Part shown: positions 1-5,198 of the stretch, one piece after another | Layout of the letters: each line of letters starts with the position of its first letter | Position numbering within the stretch: position 1 is the first letter of the stretch | Source of the DNA: an uncultured Oscillospiraceae bacterium | GTDB lineage: Bacteria; Bacillota; Clostridia; Oscillospirales; Oscillospiraceae | Length of the DNA stretch: 5,685 bases | Reading direction: 5' to 3' | NCBI GenBank assembly: GCA_934546725.1 | Contig: CAKTED010000119.1 | Location: forward strand, 1 to 5,685 | Notes under the pieces: generated by a model | Told to the model about the DNA's origin: nothing | The model's input: the letters and a program-made list of their open reading frames with translations, nothing else | Database searches by the model: none | Translations under genes and position numbers: made by a program

Positions 1-1089
1 GATACGGTACATACAAAGATGATCGTCGCACTTATCGGCGGCACGATAATAGGCCTTATCGGCGTAATATTCTCGAAAAGCTTTTTGAGAATGATGAGCA
101 CACCGCCTGAGATACTGGACGGCGCGGCGCTGTATATGCGCATAATTTTCATCGGAGCGCCGGTTTCGGCTGTGTATAACTATGGCGCGGCCATAATGCG
201 CGCCGTTGGCGATACACGCAGACCGCTGTATTTTCTCATGGCGGCCGGCGTGCTGAACATTTTTCTGAACCTGTTTTTTGTGATCGTCTGCAAGCTTGCC
301 GTTGCGGGCGTTGCGCTGGCGACGATAATATCCGAGGCGCTTTCCATGGTGCTCGTTGTCCGCTGTCTCATGCGCAGTCATGGAGCCACGTATAAGCTTG
401 AGCTCAGAAAGCTGCGTATATCCGGGAGAATACTTTTTCAGCTTGTTCGCATCGGCATTCCGGCGGGACTGCAGGGCTGCGTTTTTTCAATATCAAACGT
501 TGTCATACAGTCCGCCGTGAACTCCTTCGGCGCCGCCGTGATATCCGGCAATACAGCCGCATCAAGCATAGACGGCTTCATGTTCTGCTGCGTGGACTCC
601 ATAAACCAGACGGCAACGTCGTCAATAAGTCAGAACATGGGAGCAAGAAAGTATGACAGAGTGCGCAGCGTCGTAAGAATATGCAGCGCGATCGTTGTTA
701 TTCTCAGCATTGTTCTTGCGGCGATAGCAATAATTTTCAGAACGCCTCTTATAAGCATATATGCCGAGGAGAAGGAGGTCATAAAATACGGCGCGTACAG
801 GCTGCTTGTGATCTGCCCGCTGTATTTCACCTGCGGTCTTATGAACATGATGGGCGGCGTGAATCGCGGGCTGGGATACTCGATCATGCCGACGGTGGTT
901 TCGCTTGTTGGCGCGTGCGCATTCAGACTTATCTGGGTCTACACGGCGTTTGCCGCTGTACCAACGATTTTCATGCTCTTCGTTTCGTATCCGATAACAT
1001 GGAGCATAACGGCAGTGGCGCACTTTGTATGCTACTTTATCGTAAAAAAACGCGCCTTCGCGAAAAACGAGGAACTGTTTGCTGAATAA
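1..1089 (+). CDS. MATE family efflux transporter, C-terminal part (5' end outside window)
   Basis: This encodes a multidrug/toxin extrusion transporter, an integral membrane antiporter that exports cationic drugs or metabolites using a Na+ or H+ gradient (family knowledge). The frame is open to the left edge: six in-frame codons precede the first ATG at 19, so that ATG is internal and the true start lies outside. About 362 residues are visible, against 440-470 for a full MATE protein, so roughly the first 80-100 residues are missing. Family marks seen are the AAIMRAVGDTRRPLYF loop (about 184-234) followed by a hydrophobic GVLNIFLNLFFVIV segment, and the second-half motif NQTATSSISQNMGARK (from 604), which corresponds to the repeated SQNxGAxK signature after TM8. 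Hydrophobic segments continue to a short basic and acidic tail. It ends 21 bp before the CoA-transferase gene on the same strand, suggesting co-transcription. The substrate cannot be told from sequence. Confidence 0.93.
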   Translation, partial: DTVHTKMIVALIGGTIIGLIGVIFSKSFLRMMSTPPEILDGAALYMRIIFIGAPVSAVYNYGAAIMRAVGDTRRPLYFLMAAGVLNIFLNLFFVIVCKLAVAGVALATIISEALSMVLVVRCLMRSHGATYKLELRKLRISGRILFQLVRIGIPAGLQGCVFSISNVVIQSAVNSFGAAVISGNTAASSIDGFMFCCVDSINQTATSSISQNMGARKYDRVRSVVRICSAIVVILSIVLAAIAIIFRTPLISIYAEEKEVIKYGAYRLLVICPLYFTCGLMNMMGGVNRGLGYSIMPTVVSLVGACAFRLIWVYTAFAAVPTIFMLFVSYPITWSITAVAHFVCYFIVKKRAFAKNEELFAE

Positions 1090-1110
1090 AATAAATAAAG
1101 GAGCGGAAAA

Positions 1111-2661
1111 ATGAGCAAGGTTATGAGCCTCGACGAGGCGATTGGGCTTATTAAGGACGGAGATACAATATGGGTGAACGCCTTCGCGGCCTGCGCTTCT
1201 CCGATTGACCTGAACAGGGGAATAACGTATCGCTTCAGAAAGACGGGGCATCCGCAGCATCTTTCGGTTTACAGCTCCTTCAGCTTCAGCGACTGGAAAA
1301 AGGGGAGCGACGTTGAGGGCTATATCTGCGAGGGAGCCGTGGACAGGGCCGTTATAGGCTTCTTTGGAAGTCTTGCGGGTACATGCCAGGCCATTATGGA
1401 TAATAAGATAGAGGGCTATAATCTCCCCGGCGGTATCATGTCGCACATGATAAGAGCCTCCGCCTGCGGGGCTTCGTCGCTTTTTTCAAAGATAGGTCTC
1501 AATCTTTTTGTTGATCCCCGGCTGGGTCACCAGTACAGGCTCAACGAGCGCTCGAAGCTGGAGCTTGTACACCTTGCAGAGGAAAACGGCGAGCCGGGAC
1601 TGCTTTACGATATCCCACGAGTGGATATTGCACTTTTGAAGGCAAGCTTTGCTGACGAGCGCGGAAACATTACCTTTGAAAATGAATGCGCCTCCATTGA
1701 TGCGCTGAGCGTAGCGCAGGCAACGCACAGAAACGGCGGAAAAGTCATAGTTCAGGTGGCGCGCATTGTGAACAATCATATGCTGCCGCGCACGGTAAAT
1801 GTTCCGGCGGCGCTGGTGGATGCGGTGGTGGTCTGTCCGCATCAGCCGCAGCTGACGAATATGACAGGCTTTTACGACTATATCTGTGGTAAATATGTCC
1901 CAACGGGAAATATTCTCAAGGCCTGCCGCGAGGAGCTTCGCGGGGCTATTGGGGCTACGCACAAGCGAAACGAGCTGCACAGAGCCATTGCCCGCAGGGC
2001 GGTACACGAGATAAAAAAGGGCCAGATAGTCAATATTGGTATAGGCATTCCGGAGCTTGTGGCCGAGGAGGTGCTTGACCGCAATATGCTCGAGGATGTT
2101 CACCTCAGTGTTGAATCCGGCCATACCGGCGGCTTCCCGCTGGGAGGACAGGCCTTTGGCGTGGCAATAGGGCCGGATTCCATGATGGATATGGCGCGCC
2201 AGTTCGATTTTTACGAGGGCGGCGGTCTTGACCTCTGCTTTATCGGCGCGCTGGAGGTGGACGGCAAAGGCAACGTGAACGGCCATTATACAAAGGGCAA
2301 GCTTACGGGAATCGGCGGCTTTGCCAATATCTCGCAGACGACTAAAAAGGTCGTTTTCTGCATGACCTTTACGAGCCACGGAATAGAGGGCAGCTTTGAC
2401 GGACAGAGCGTGAATATCACGAAAGAGGGCGACATCCACAAGTTCGTGGAAAGTGTGGGAAGCTTCAGCTTCAGCGTGAAGAACGCGTATGCCAATAATC
2501 AGGAGATACTCTATGTAACGGAGCGCTGCGTGTTCCGCCTTGCGGAGAACGGCCTGGTGCTGACGGAGATAGCGCCGGGCATCGACCTTAAGGCGCAGAT
2601 ACTTGAGCAGCTGCCGTTTGAGGTGGAGATAGCGCCGGACCTGAAGCTTATGGAATTCTGA
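1111..2661 (+). CDS. Acyl-CoA:acetate/propionate CoA-transferase (Pct/YdiF type)
   Basis: Family I CoA-transferases move CoA between carboxylic acids (acetyl-, propionyl-, lactoyl- or butyryl-CoA and free acids) through a glutamyl-CoA thioester; they act in the cytosol in fermentation. The 516 residues form a fused alpha-beta enzyme, close to the roughly 520 of Clostridium propionicum Pct. The N-terminal half carries ADERGNITFE (181-190) and the GGKVIVQVARIV strand (209-220). The C-terminal half carries NIGIGIPE (308-315), the catalytic segment SVESGHTGG with probable nucleophile Glu335, FYEGGGLDLCFIGALE (367-382), GGFANISQTTKKVVFC (402-417) and ERCVFRL...LTEIAPGIDLKAQIL (471-498), all typical of the family. 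The start ATG is supported by AAAGGAG at 1097-1103 with a 7-nt spacer. The residue after ESG is His, where the Pct sequences I remember have a small or aliphatic residue, so substrate preference is uncertain. It follows the MATE gene by 21 bp, and a hairpin begins 16 nt after the stop. Confidence 0.93.
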   Translation: MSKVMSLDEAIGLIKDGDTIWVNAFAACASPIDLNRGITYRFRKTGHPQHLSVYSSFSFSDWKKGSDVEGYICEGAVDRAVIGFFGSLAGTCQAIMDNKIEGYNLPGGIMSHMIRASACGASSLFSKIGLNLFVDPRLGHQYRLNERSKLELVHLAEENGEPGLLYDIPRVDIALLKASFADERGNITFENECASIDALSVAQATHRNGGKVIVQVARIVNNHMLPRTVNVPAALVDAVVVCPHQPQLTNMTGFYDYICGKYVPTGNILKACREELRGAIGATHKRNELHRAIARRAVHEIKKGQIVNIGIGIPELVAEEVLDRNMLEDVHLSVESGHTGGFPLGGQAFGVAIGPDSMMDMARQFDFYEGGGLDLCFIGALEVDGKGNVNGHYTKGKLTGIGGFANISQTTKKVVFCMTFTSHGIEGSFDGQSVNITKEGDIHKFVESVGSFSFSVKNAYANNQEILYVTERCVFRLAENGLVLTEIAPGIDLKAQILEQLPFEVEIAPDLKLMEF

Positions 2662-2670
2662 CAGTTTCGT

Positions 2671-2718
2671 AAAAAATATCCGCAGCCGCATTCGGTTCAT
2701 GAATGCAGCTGCGGATTT
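2671..2718. terminator. Probable bidirectional intrinsic terminator between pct and the convergent genes
   Basis: Arms ATCCGCAGC (2678-2686) and GCTGCGGAT (2708-2716) pair over 9 bp. After one C/A mismatch, GCATTC (2688-2693) and GAATGC (2701-2706) pair over 6 bp around a 7-nt loop. The stem begins 16 nt after the CoA-transferase stop. Read rightwards the U-tract is weak (the T residues after the stem are only 2717-2718). Read leftwards the stem is followed by A and then six T (complement of 2676-2671), a canonical U-tract. It can therefore stop leftward transcripts well and rightward ones less certainly. Confidence 0.75.
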
Positions 2719-2772
2719 CAACATGTGGAGAAGGTTTTTCTACGAGAATATTATGCAGGCGGTCTCACAGAG

Positions 2773-2796
2773 TTCCGTCATCCGCAGATGACGGAA
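2773..2796. repeat. Perfect 10-bp inverted repeat, 4-nt loop
   Basis: TTCCGTCATC (2773-2782) and GATGACGGAA (2787-2796) are exact reverse complements around the loop CGCA. No T-run follows on either strand, so it does not look like an intrinsic terminator. It lies in the gene-free convergent region and may be one copy of a dispersed palindromic repeat, which this window alone cannot show. Confidence 0.75.
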
Positions 2797-2845
2797 TAAA
2801 GTTAAATCACGTTTTTTACGGGGGCGCCCTCCAAAGGGGCTTCTC

Positions 2846-2862
2846 TTGCCCCTGCGGGGCAA
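2846..2862. repeat. 7-bp GC-rich inverted repeat, 3-nt loop
   Basis: TTGCCCC (2846-2852) and GGGGCAA (2856-2862) pair around TGC. The upstream GGGGC at 2836-2840 can compete for GCCCC at 2848-2852, so two mutually exclusive hairpins are possible. No U-tract follows. The function is unknown; it is part of the palindrome cluster between the convergent genes. Confidence 0.6.
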
Positions 2863-2881
2863 TTCACCTTCTGTACCTCGG

Positions 2882-2908
2882 AAAAAACACTTCTCAGCCC
2901 GCAAGTGT
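2882..2908 (-). terminator. Possible weak intrinsic terminator for the leftward MATE gene
   Basis: On the leftward strand, ACACTT (2908-2903) and AAGTGT (2892-2887) can form a 6-bp stem with a 10-nt loop, followed directly by five T (2886-2882). The stem is short and mostly AT, and it competes with a longer GC-rich pairing, AGCCCGC (2896-2902) with GCGGGCT (2931-2937), that encloses part of it. It sits about 70 nt beyond the MATE stop. It is a plausible but weak terminator; the hairpin at 2678-2716 is the better one. Confidence 0.35.
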
Positions 2909-2937
2909 GCGAGCAGAGCGAGTGCGCGCGGCGGGCT
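2896..2937. repeat. 7-bp GC inverted repeat enclosing a purine/GC-rich loop
   Basis: AGCCCGC (2896-2902) and GCGGGCT (2931-2937) are exact reverse complements separated by 28 bp of GTGCGAGCAGAGCGAGTGCG-like sequence. The enclosed stretch has a repetitive GCGAG/GAGCG texture. It contributes to the palindrome-rich intergenic region; no coding or promoter signal is visible in it. Confidence 0.5.
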
Positions 2938-2945
2938 GCATCCCC

Positions 2946-2971
2946 TCACAGAAATGCTTGCATTTCTGTGA
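2946..2971. repeat. Perfect 12-bp-arm palindrome just after the leftward MATE stop
   Basis: TCACAGAAATGC (2946-2957) and GCATTTCTGTGA (2960-2971) are exact reverse complements separated by only TT. In RNA the innermost pair would open to give an 11-bp stem with a 4-nt loop. It starts 5 nt after the MATE stop codon on the leftward strand. No U-tract follows, so it is not a standard terminator. It could stabilise the mRNA 3' end, be a repeat element, or be a protein-binding site. Confidence 0.8.
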
Positions 2972-2976
2972 ATACT

Positions 2977-4308
2977 TCAGTTTGTGCCGGCGCGCAGGCG
3001 CGCGGAGCAGCGGCAGATGAGAAAGACGGAAAGCGCGGCCGTCACAAGCTCGGTTACGGGCATTGCGAACCATATGGCTTCGGCGGGAAATATGGCCGGA
3101 AGGATGAAAATGAGCGTGCCGCTCAGCGCGATACCGCGCAGTACGGAAACAGCCATGGAATACCCCGGCTTCATTATGGACTGGAAATAATAGGTCGAGA
3201 AGATGTTCAGCGGCAGCAGCAGAAACGATATCGCGTAGCGGCGAATGATACCGGGGGCTATTGCGAGCACGCTGTTCGTGGGCTGCATGAAAATGCGTAT
3301 GAAGCCGTTTGGAACGGCGAGCGTTACGGCCATCCAGACGATGCTGAAAAATGCAGCCGCCATGAGCGCGTATTTGAGCGTTTCAAGTATCCTTTCGCTC
3401 TTACCGGCTCCGTAGTTTACAGACATTACCGGCTGGGCGGACTGGCCGACGCTGTATGCGCAGCACTGGACTATCGTGCTCACGTTGATGATGACGCCGT
3501 ACACCGCAAGCGCGTCGCCGCCGAGATATTTCATTATCTGCCGGTTGAACATGATGGTGAGTATGCCCATGGCAACGTCGAGAAAGAATGAGGAAAAGCC
3601 GTTTACGCTTATGAGCCTGAGCCTGTGCCCAAAATTGGACGGCCGCACGAGCCGCAGGGTGTTTTTGCGCGAAAAAAAGTGCGAGAGGGTCACGGCGATG
3701 GTGATGAGCGAGCCGATGGCGGTGGCAAGACCGGCGCCGAAAACGCCCATATCAAGATGAAAAACGAAAAACCAGTCGCCGAAAATGTTGAATATGCCGC
3801 CGCTGAGTACCGCCGCCGTAGCGCGGCCGGGGTCATTATCGTTGCGGAGAAAGGCGGAGAGCATTTGGCTGAACATGAAGCAGGGGATAACGAGCTTTAC
3901 CGGCTTCATATAGCGCTCGGCCAGCGGAAGAAGGACCTCGTCGGCACCGAAAAAGCGCAGCAGCGGGCGCTGGAACAATAAAACCGCGCCCCAGCACAGC
4001 AGAGATACCGCCGCGGTGTAAATTACCGAGGCCGTGAAATACTCGTTCGGTTCGCGGCCGCTTTGGCCGCTGCCCCGTGCGGATGAATACAGGACCGCGC
4101 CGCCGATACCCGTCAGCAGGCCGAGACTGAACATCAGGTTCCATATCGGCGCTACCACCGCCAGCGCCGCCGTACCGTTCGGGCCATGATATTGCCCGAC
4201 CATCGCCATGTCCACAAGGCCGTATATTGAGGTTATCAGCACGCTTCCGAATGAAGCGGCGAGATAGCGAAAATAAACCGACCTGATGTTTCCGTTAAGA
4301 AGATCCAT
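2977..4308 (-). CDS. MATE family efflux transporter (MepA-like), complete
   Basis: This is a complete 443-residue multidrug/toxin extrusion antiporter, within the usual 440-470 range and with about 12 hydrophobic segments. Family marks include the N-terminal MDLLNGNIRSVYFRYLAASF, SIYGLVDMAMVGQYHGPNGT (27-46) with Asp33, the LRNDNDPGRATAAVLSGGIFNIFGDWFFVF stretch starting near residue 154, and the second-half motif VGQSAQPVMSVNYGAGK (287-303). The N-terminal pattern is that of MepA-like MATE proteins of Clostridia (from memory). The ATG at 4308 is chosen because GGAGGT lies upstream at 4326-4321; the 12-nt spacer is longer than usual, but no in-frame start lies closer. The gene has its own promoter at 4454-4427 and an attenuator leader, so it is likely induced separately from prsW upstream. 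It is only broadly related to the MATE gene at the left edge: both are MATE proteins, but the motif wording differs. Substrate unknown. Confidence 0.95.
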   Translation of the reverse strand: MDLLNGNIRSVYFRYLAASFGSVLITSIYGLVDMAMVGQYHGPNGTAALAVVAPIWNLMFSLGLLTGIGGAVLYSSARGSGQSGREPNEYFTASVIYTAAVSLLCWGAVLLFQRPLLRFFGADEVLLPLAERYMKPVKLVIPCFMFSQMLSAFLRNDNDPGRATAAVLSGGIFNIFGDWFFVFHLDMGVFGAGLATAIGSLITIAVTLSHFFSRKNTLRLVRPSNFGHRLRLISVNGFSSFFLDVAMGILTIMFNRQIMKYLGGDALAVYGVIINVSTIVQCCAYSVGQSAQPVMSVNYGAGKSERILETLKYALMAAAFFSIVWMAVTLAVPNGFIRIFMQPTNSVLAIAPGIIRRYAISFLLLPLNIFSTYYFQSIMKPGYSMAVSVLRGIALSGTLIFILPAIFPAEAIWFAMPVTELVTAALSVFLICRCSARLRAGTN

Positions 4309-4319
4309 ATTTTTGAATA

Positions 4320-4326
4320 CACCTCC
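4320..4326 (-). promoter_or_regulatory. Ribosome binding site of the MATE gene, abutting the leader terminator
   Basis: GGAGGTG reads leftwards here, with 11 nt between it and the ATG at 4308 (12 nt from GGAGGT). The U-tract of the leader terminator ends at 4327, the base next to the Shine-Dalgarno sequence. Termination would therefore release the transcript just before the translation signal, the arrangement expected of an attenuator. Confidence 0.8.
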
Positions 4327-4383
4327 AAAAAATAAAAGCCGGACAGGGAAACAGGCGTTTCAGCCTGCCACCTTATCCGGCTT
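4327..4383 (-). terminator. Leader intrinsic terminator (attenuator) upstream of MATE
   Basis: Read leftwards, AAGCCGGA (4383-4376) pairs with TCCGGCTT (4343-4336) over 8 bp. Inside, AGG (4373-4371) can pair with CCT (4347-4345), and CAGGC (4367-4363) with GCCTG (4356-4352) around the loop TGAAAC. The stem is followed by TTATTTTTT (4335-4327). A strong GC stem with a U-tract, lying after a promoter and before the start codon of the same gene, is what a conditional terminator looks like. It could also stop readthrough from the prsW transcript, which has no other visible terminator. Confidence 0.85.
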
Positions 4384-4422
4384 GTCATTTCCGTCGAACG
4401 ACTTGCCCTCCGAGTGAGCAAG
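4384..4422 (-). promoter_or_regulatory. Structured 5' leader upstream of the attenuator, candidate riboswitch or sensing domain
   Basis: Two hairpins lie between the promoter and the terminator. Hairpin A pairs CTTGC (4422-4418) with GCAAG (4406-4402), extendable by two more pairs. Hairpin B pairs GTCGTT (4402-4397) with AATGAC (4389-4384), including one G-U pair, around the loop CGACGGA. An alternative form extends hairpin B through a symmetric AA/AA loop by pairing GGC (4407-4405) with GCC (4381-4379). That would destroy hairpin A and remove three bases of the terminator's left arm. I found no match by eye to FMN, TPP, SAM, guanidine, ZTP, c-di-GMP or T-box consensus cores. The structure is inferred by hand, without an energy calculation. 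Confidence 0.5.
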
Positions 4423-4426
4423 ATGT

Positions 4427-4454
4427 ATTATAGCATTTCAGAAAAATATGTCAA
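4427..4454 (-). promoter_or_regulatory. Sigma-A type promoter for the MATE gene
   Basis: On the leftward strand a perfect TTGACA (4454-4449) is followed by a 16-nt spacer and a perfect TATAAT (4432-4427). The spacer ends in TGC, giving an extended -10 (TGnTATAAT). Transcription should begin near 4424-4419, giving a leader of about 110 nt. The -35 box starts 16 nt beyond the prsW stop codon. Such a complete match to consensus implies a strong promoter, which fits control by premature termination rather than by initiation. Confidence 0.9.
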
Positions 4455-4470
4455 TAGTCAGATTCGCGCC

Positions 4471-5184
4471 TTATCCTATGTATTCGTCATGCCTTGATAT
4501 CCGGCGGACGAGTTGAAAGGCGATGACGAACATGACGGCGATGAAGCCGATGAATATCCAAATCCCGTGCGGAGAATCCATTGACGCGACGAAGTCGTAG
4601 CAGCCATGCGTCAGGACGGGAAGCAGCAGCGCGAGCAGGCGGCAGAAGCGCGAACGGCCCGGATAGCCGTAGTTTTCATATTTCTTTGCAAGACCATACC
4701 ATACGCCCATGAAAACGCCGAAGCAGGCATGGCCGGGAACGGCGGTAATGGCGCGAATAAGGGCCGTCCCGAAGCCGTAGCTCATAACGTAGCGGATATT
4801 TTCCCAGAGGGCGAAGCCCAGCGAGACGAAAACGGAGTAGACAACACCGTCAAAAAGGTAATTGAAGGCCGGGTGCCGCCAGGTCCTCAGGCGCAGAGCA
4901 AGATATTTGAGCCCCTCCTCGGATATGGCAACGACGATGAAATACATGTAAACGTTATAGTACCTCGACGACTGCCCGACGTAGGTATTGAGAACGGCGG
5001 TCCCAAGCTGCTCAAGCGCGGCTGCCACGGGCGTTACGATAACGCCGAGCGCAACGAGGGAGAACAGCAGCTCCGGAGGTTCCGGCTCGGCCTTATCGGC
5101 TCTGTATACCTTGATAAGAAGGGCGATGGCCGGTATGGCTGCCGCAGCGACGAGAAAATAGTAGATATCGCGAAAAAGAAACAT
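4471..5184 (-). CDS. prsW: PrsW family intramembrane metalloprotease
   Basis: PrsW proteins are polytopic membrane proteases; in Bacillus subtilis PrsW makes the first cut in the anti-sigma factor RsiW, and a relative acts on an anti-sigma factor in Clostridioides difficile (family knowledge). The 237-residue product (B. subtilis PrsW is about 218) starts with a transmembrane segment at 8-25. It carries the conserved motifs in order: EEGLK at 89-93 (EExxK), GFALWEN at 123-129, HACFG at 152-156 and HGCYD at 193-197 (HxxxD). About eight hydrophobic segments are visible and all expected active-site residues are present, so it is probably active. The ATG is supported by a perfect AAGGAGGT at 5198-5191 with a 6-nt spacer. 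The preceding PAP2 gene ends 12 bp upstream, with its stop codon overlapping this ribosome binding site. No sigma/anti-sigma pair lies in the window, so the substrate is unknown. Confidence 0.92.
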   Translation of the reverse strand: MFLFRDIYYFLVAAAAIPAIALLIKVYRADKAEPEPPELLFSLVALGVIVTPVAAALEQLGTAVLNTYVGQSSRYYNVYMYFIVVAISEEGLKYLALRLRTWRHPAFNYLFDGVVYSVFVSLGFALWENIRYVMSYGFGTALIRAITAVPGHACFGVFMGVWYGLAKKYENYGYPGRSRFCRLLALLLPVLTHGCYDFVASMDSPHGIWIFIGFIAVMFVIAFQLVRRISRHDEYIG

Positions 5185-5190
5185 GAGGAG

Positions 5191-5198
5191 ACCTCCTT
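5191..5198 (-). promoter_or_regulatory. Ribosome binding site of prsW, overlapping the PAP2 stop codon
   Basis: AAGGAGGT, a full match to the anti-Shine-Dalgarno sequence, lies 6 nt before the prsW ATG. The TAA stop of the upstream PAP2 gene (5199-5197) shares its first two bases with this site. Ribosomes terminating on the first gene would be placed at the second start, which points to translational coupling in one operon. Confidence 0.85.

Larger units (their letters stand above)
2662..2976. other. Convergent intergenic region rich in inverted repeats, no convincing gene
   Basis: These 315 bp separate a rightward and a leftward gene by their 3' ends. Open frames across it lack ribosome binding sites and show no recognisable domain, so I call no gene. 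Instead it holds at least five inverted repeats: 2678-2716, 2773-2796, 2846-2862, 2896-2937 and 2946-2971. There is also an 8-bp GC palindrome, GGGCGCCC, at 2822-2829, and short A or T runs at 2671-2676, 2812-2817 and 2882-2887. The character resembles dispersed palindromic intergenic repeats seen in many Clostridia genomes; that comparison is from memory and untested here. Confidence 0.7.

Noticed and set aside
1272..1291. Repeated Ser-Phe codons (TTCAGC TTCAGC) here and at 2463-2474 in the CoA-transferase
   Set aside because: Both are short in-frame Phe-Ser dipeptide repeats in coding sequence with no wider repeat unit.
622..1446. 274-codon leftward open frame spanning the MATE/pct junction
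   Set aside because: It overlaps two well-supported genes, has no ribosome binding site that I can see and no family resemblance.
1486..2724. 412-codon open frame antisense to the CoA-transferase
   Set aside because: It mirrors the coding gene's codon pattern, its product is rich in Arg, His and Ala with no recognisable domain, and the sense strand encodes a clear conserved enzyme.
2905..3591. 228-codon rightward open frame over the intergenic repeats and the end of the MATE gene
   Set aside because: Charged, low-complexity-like product without domains; it is the antisense shadow of the leftward MATE gene.
4358..4376. T-box-like string: AAGGTGGCA resembles the start of the T-box AGGGTGGNACCGCG core
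   Set aside because: The following ACCGCG is missing (AGGC instead). Only about 50 nt lie between the transcript start and this point, too short for a T-box Stem I, and the gene is not an amino acid or tRNA synthetase gene.
4357..4397. Two loops with ACGG/ACGC recalling the mini-ykkC (guanidine-II) ACGR tandem hairpins
   Set aside because: In the second hairpin the string overlaps the stem and lacks the final purine; hairpin sizes and spacing do not fit the class.
4384..4410. Resemblance of GGGCAA-hairpin-AAGCC to the c-di-GMP-I (GEMM) core
   Set aside because: The GACGCAAAGCC part, GNRA tetraloop/receptor pairing and second helix are not present; the likeness is limited to a few purine-rich bases.
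4236..4421. Possible leader peptide: the MATE leader is open in one frame from a TTG at 4421 (internal ATG at 4390-4388) for 61 codons
   Set aside because: No Shine-Dalgarno sequence at a usable distance from either start, and the frame runs far into the MATE gene in the wrong phase. The long open stretch is probably chance, though translational attenuation cannot be fully excluded.
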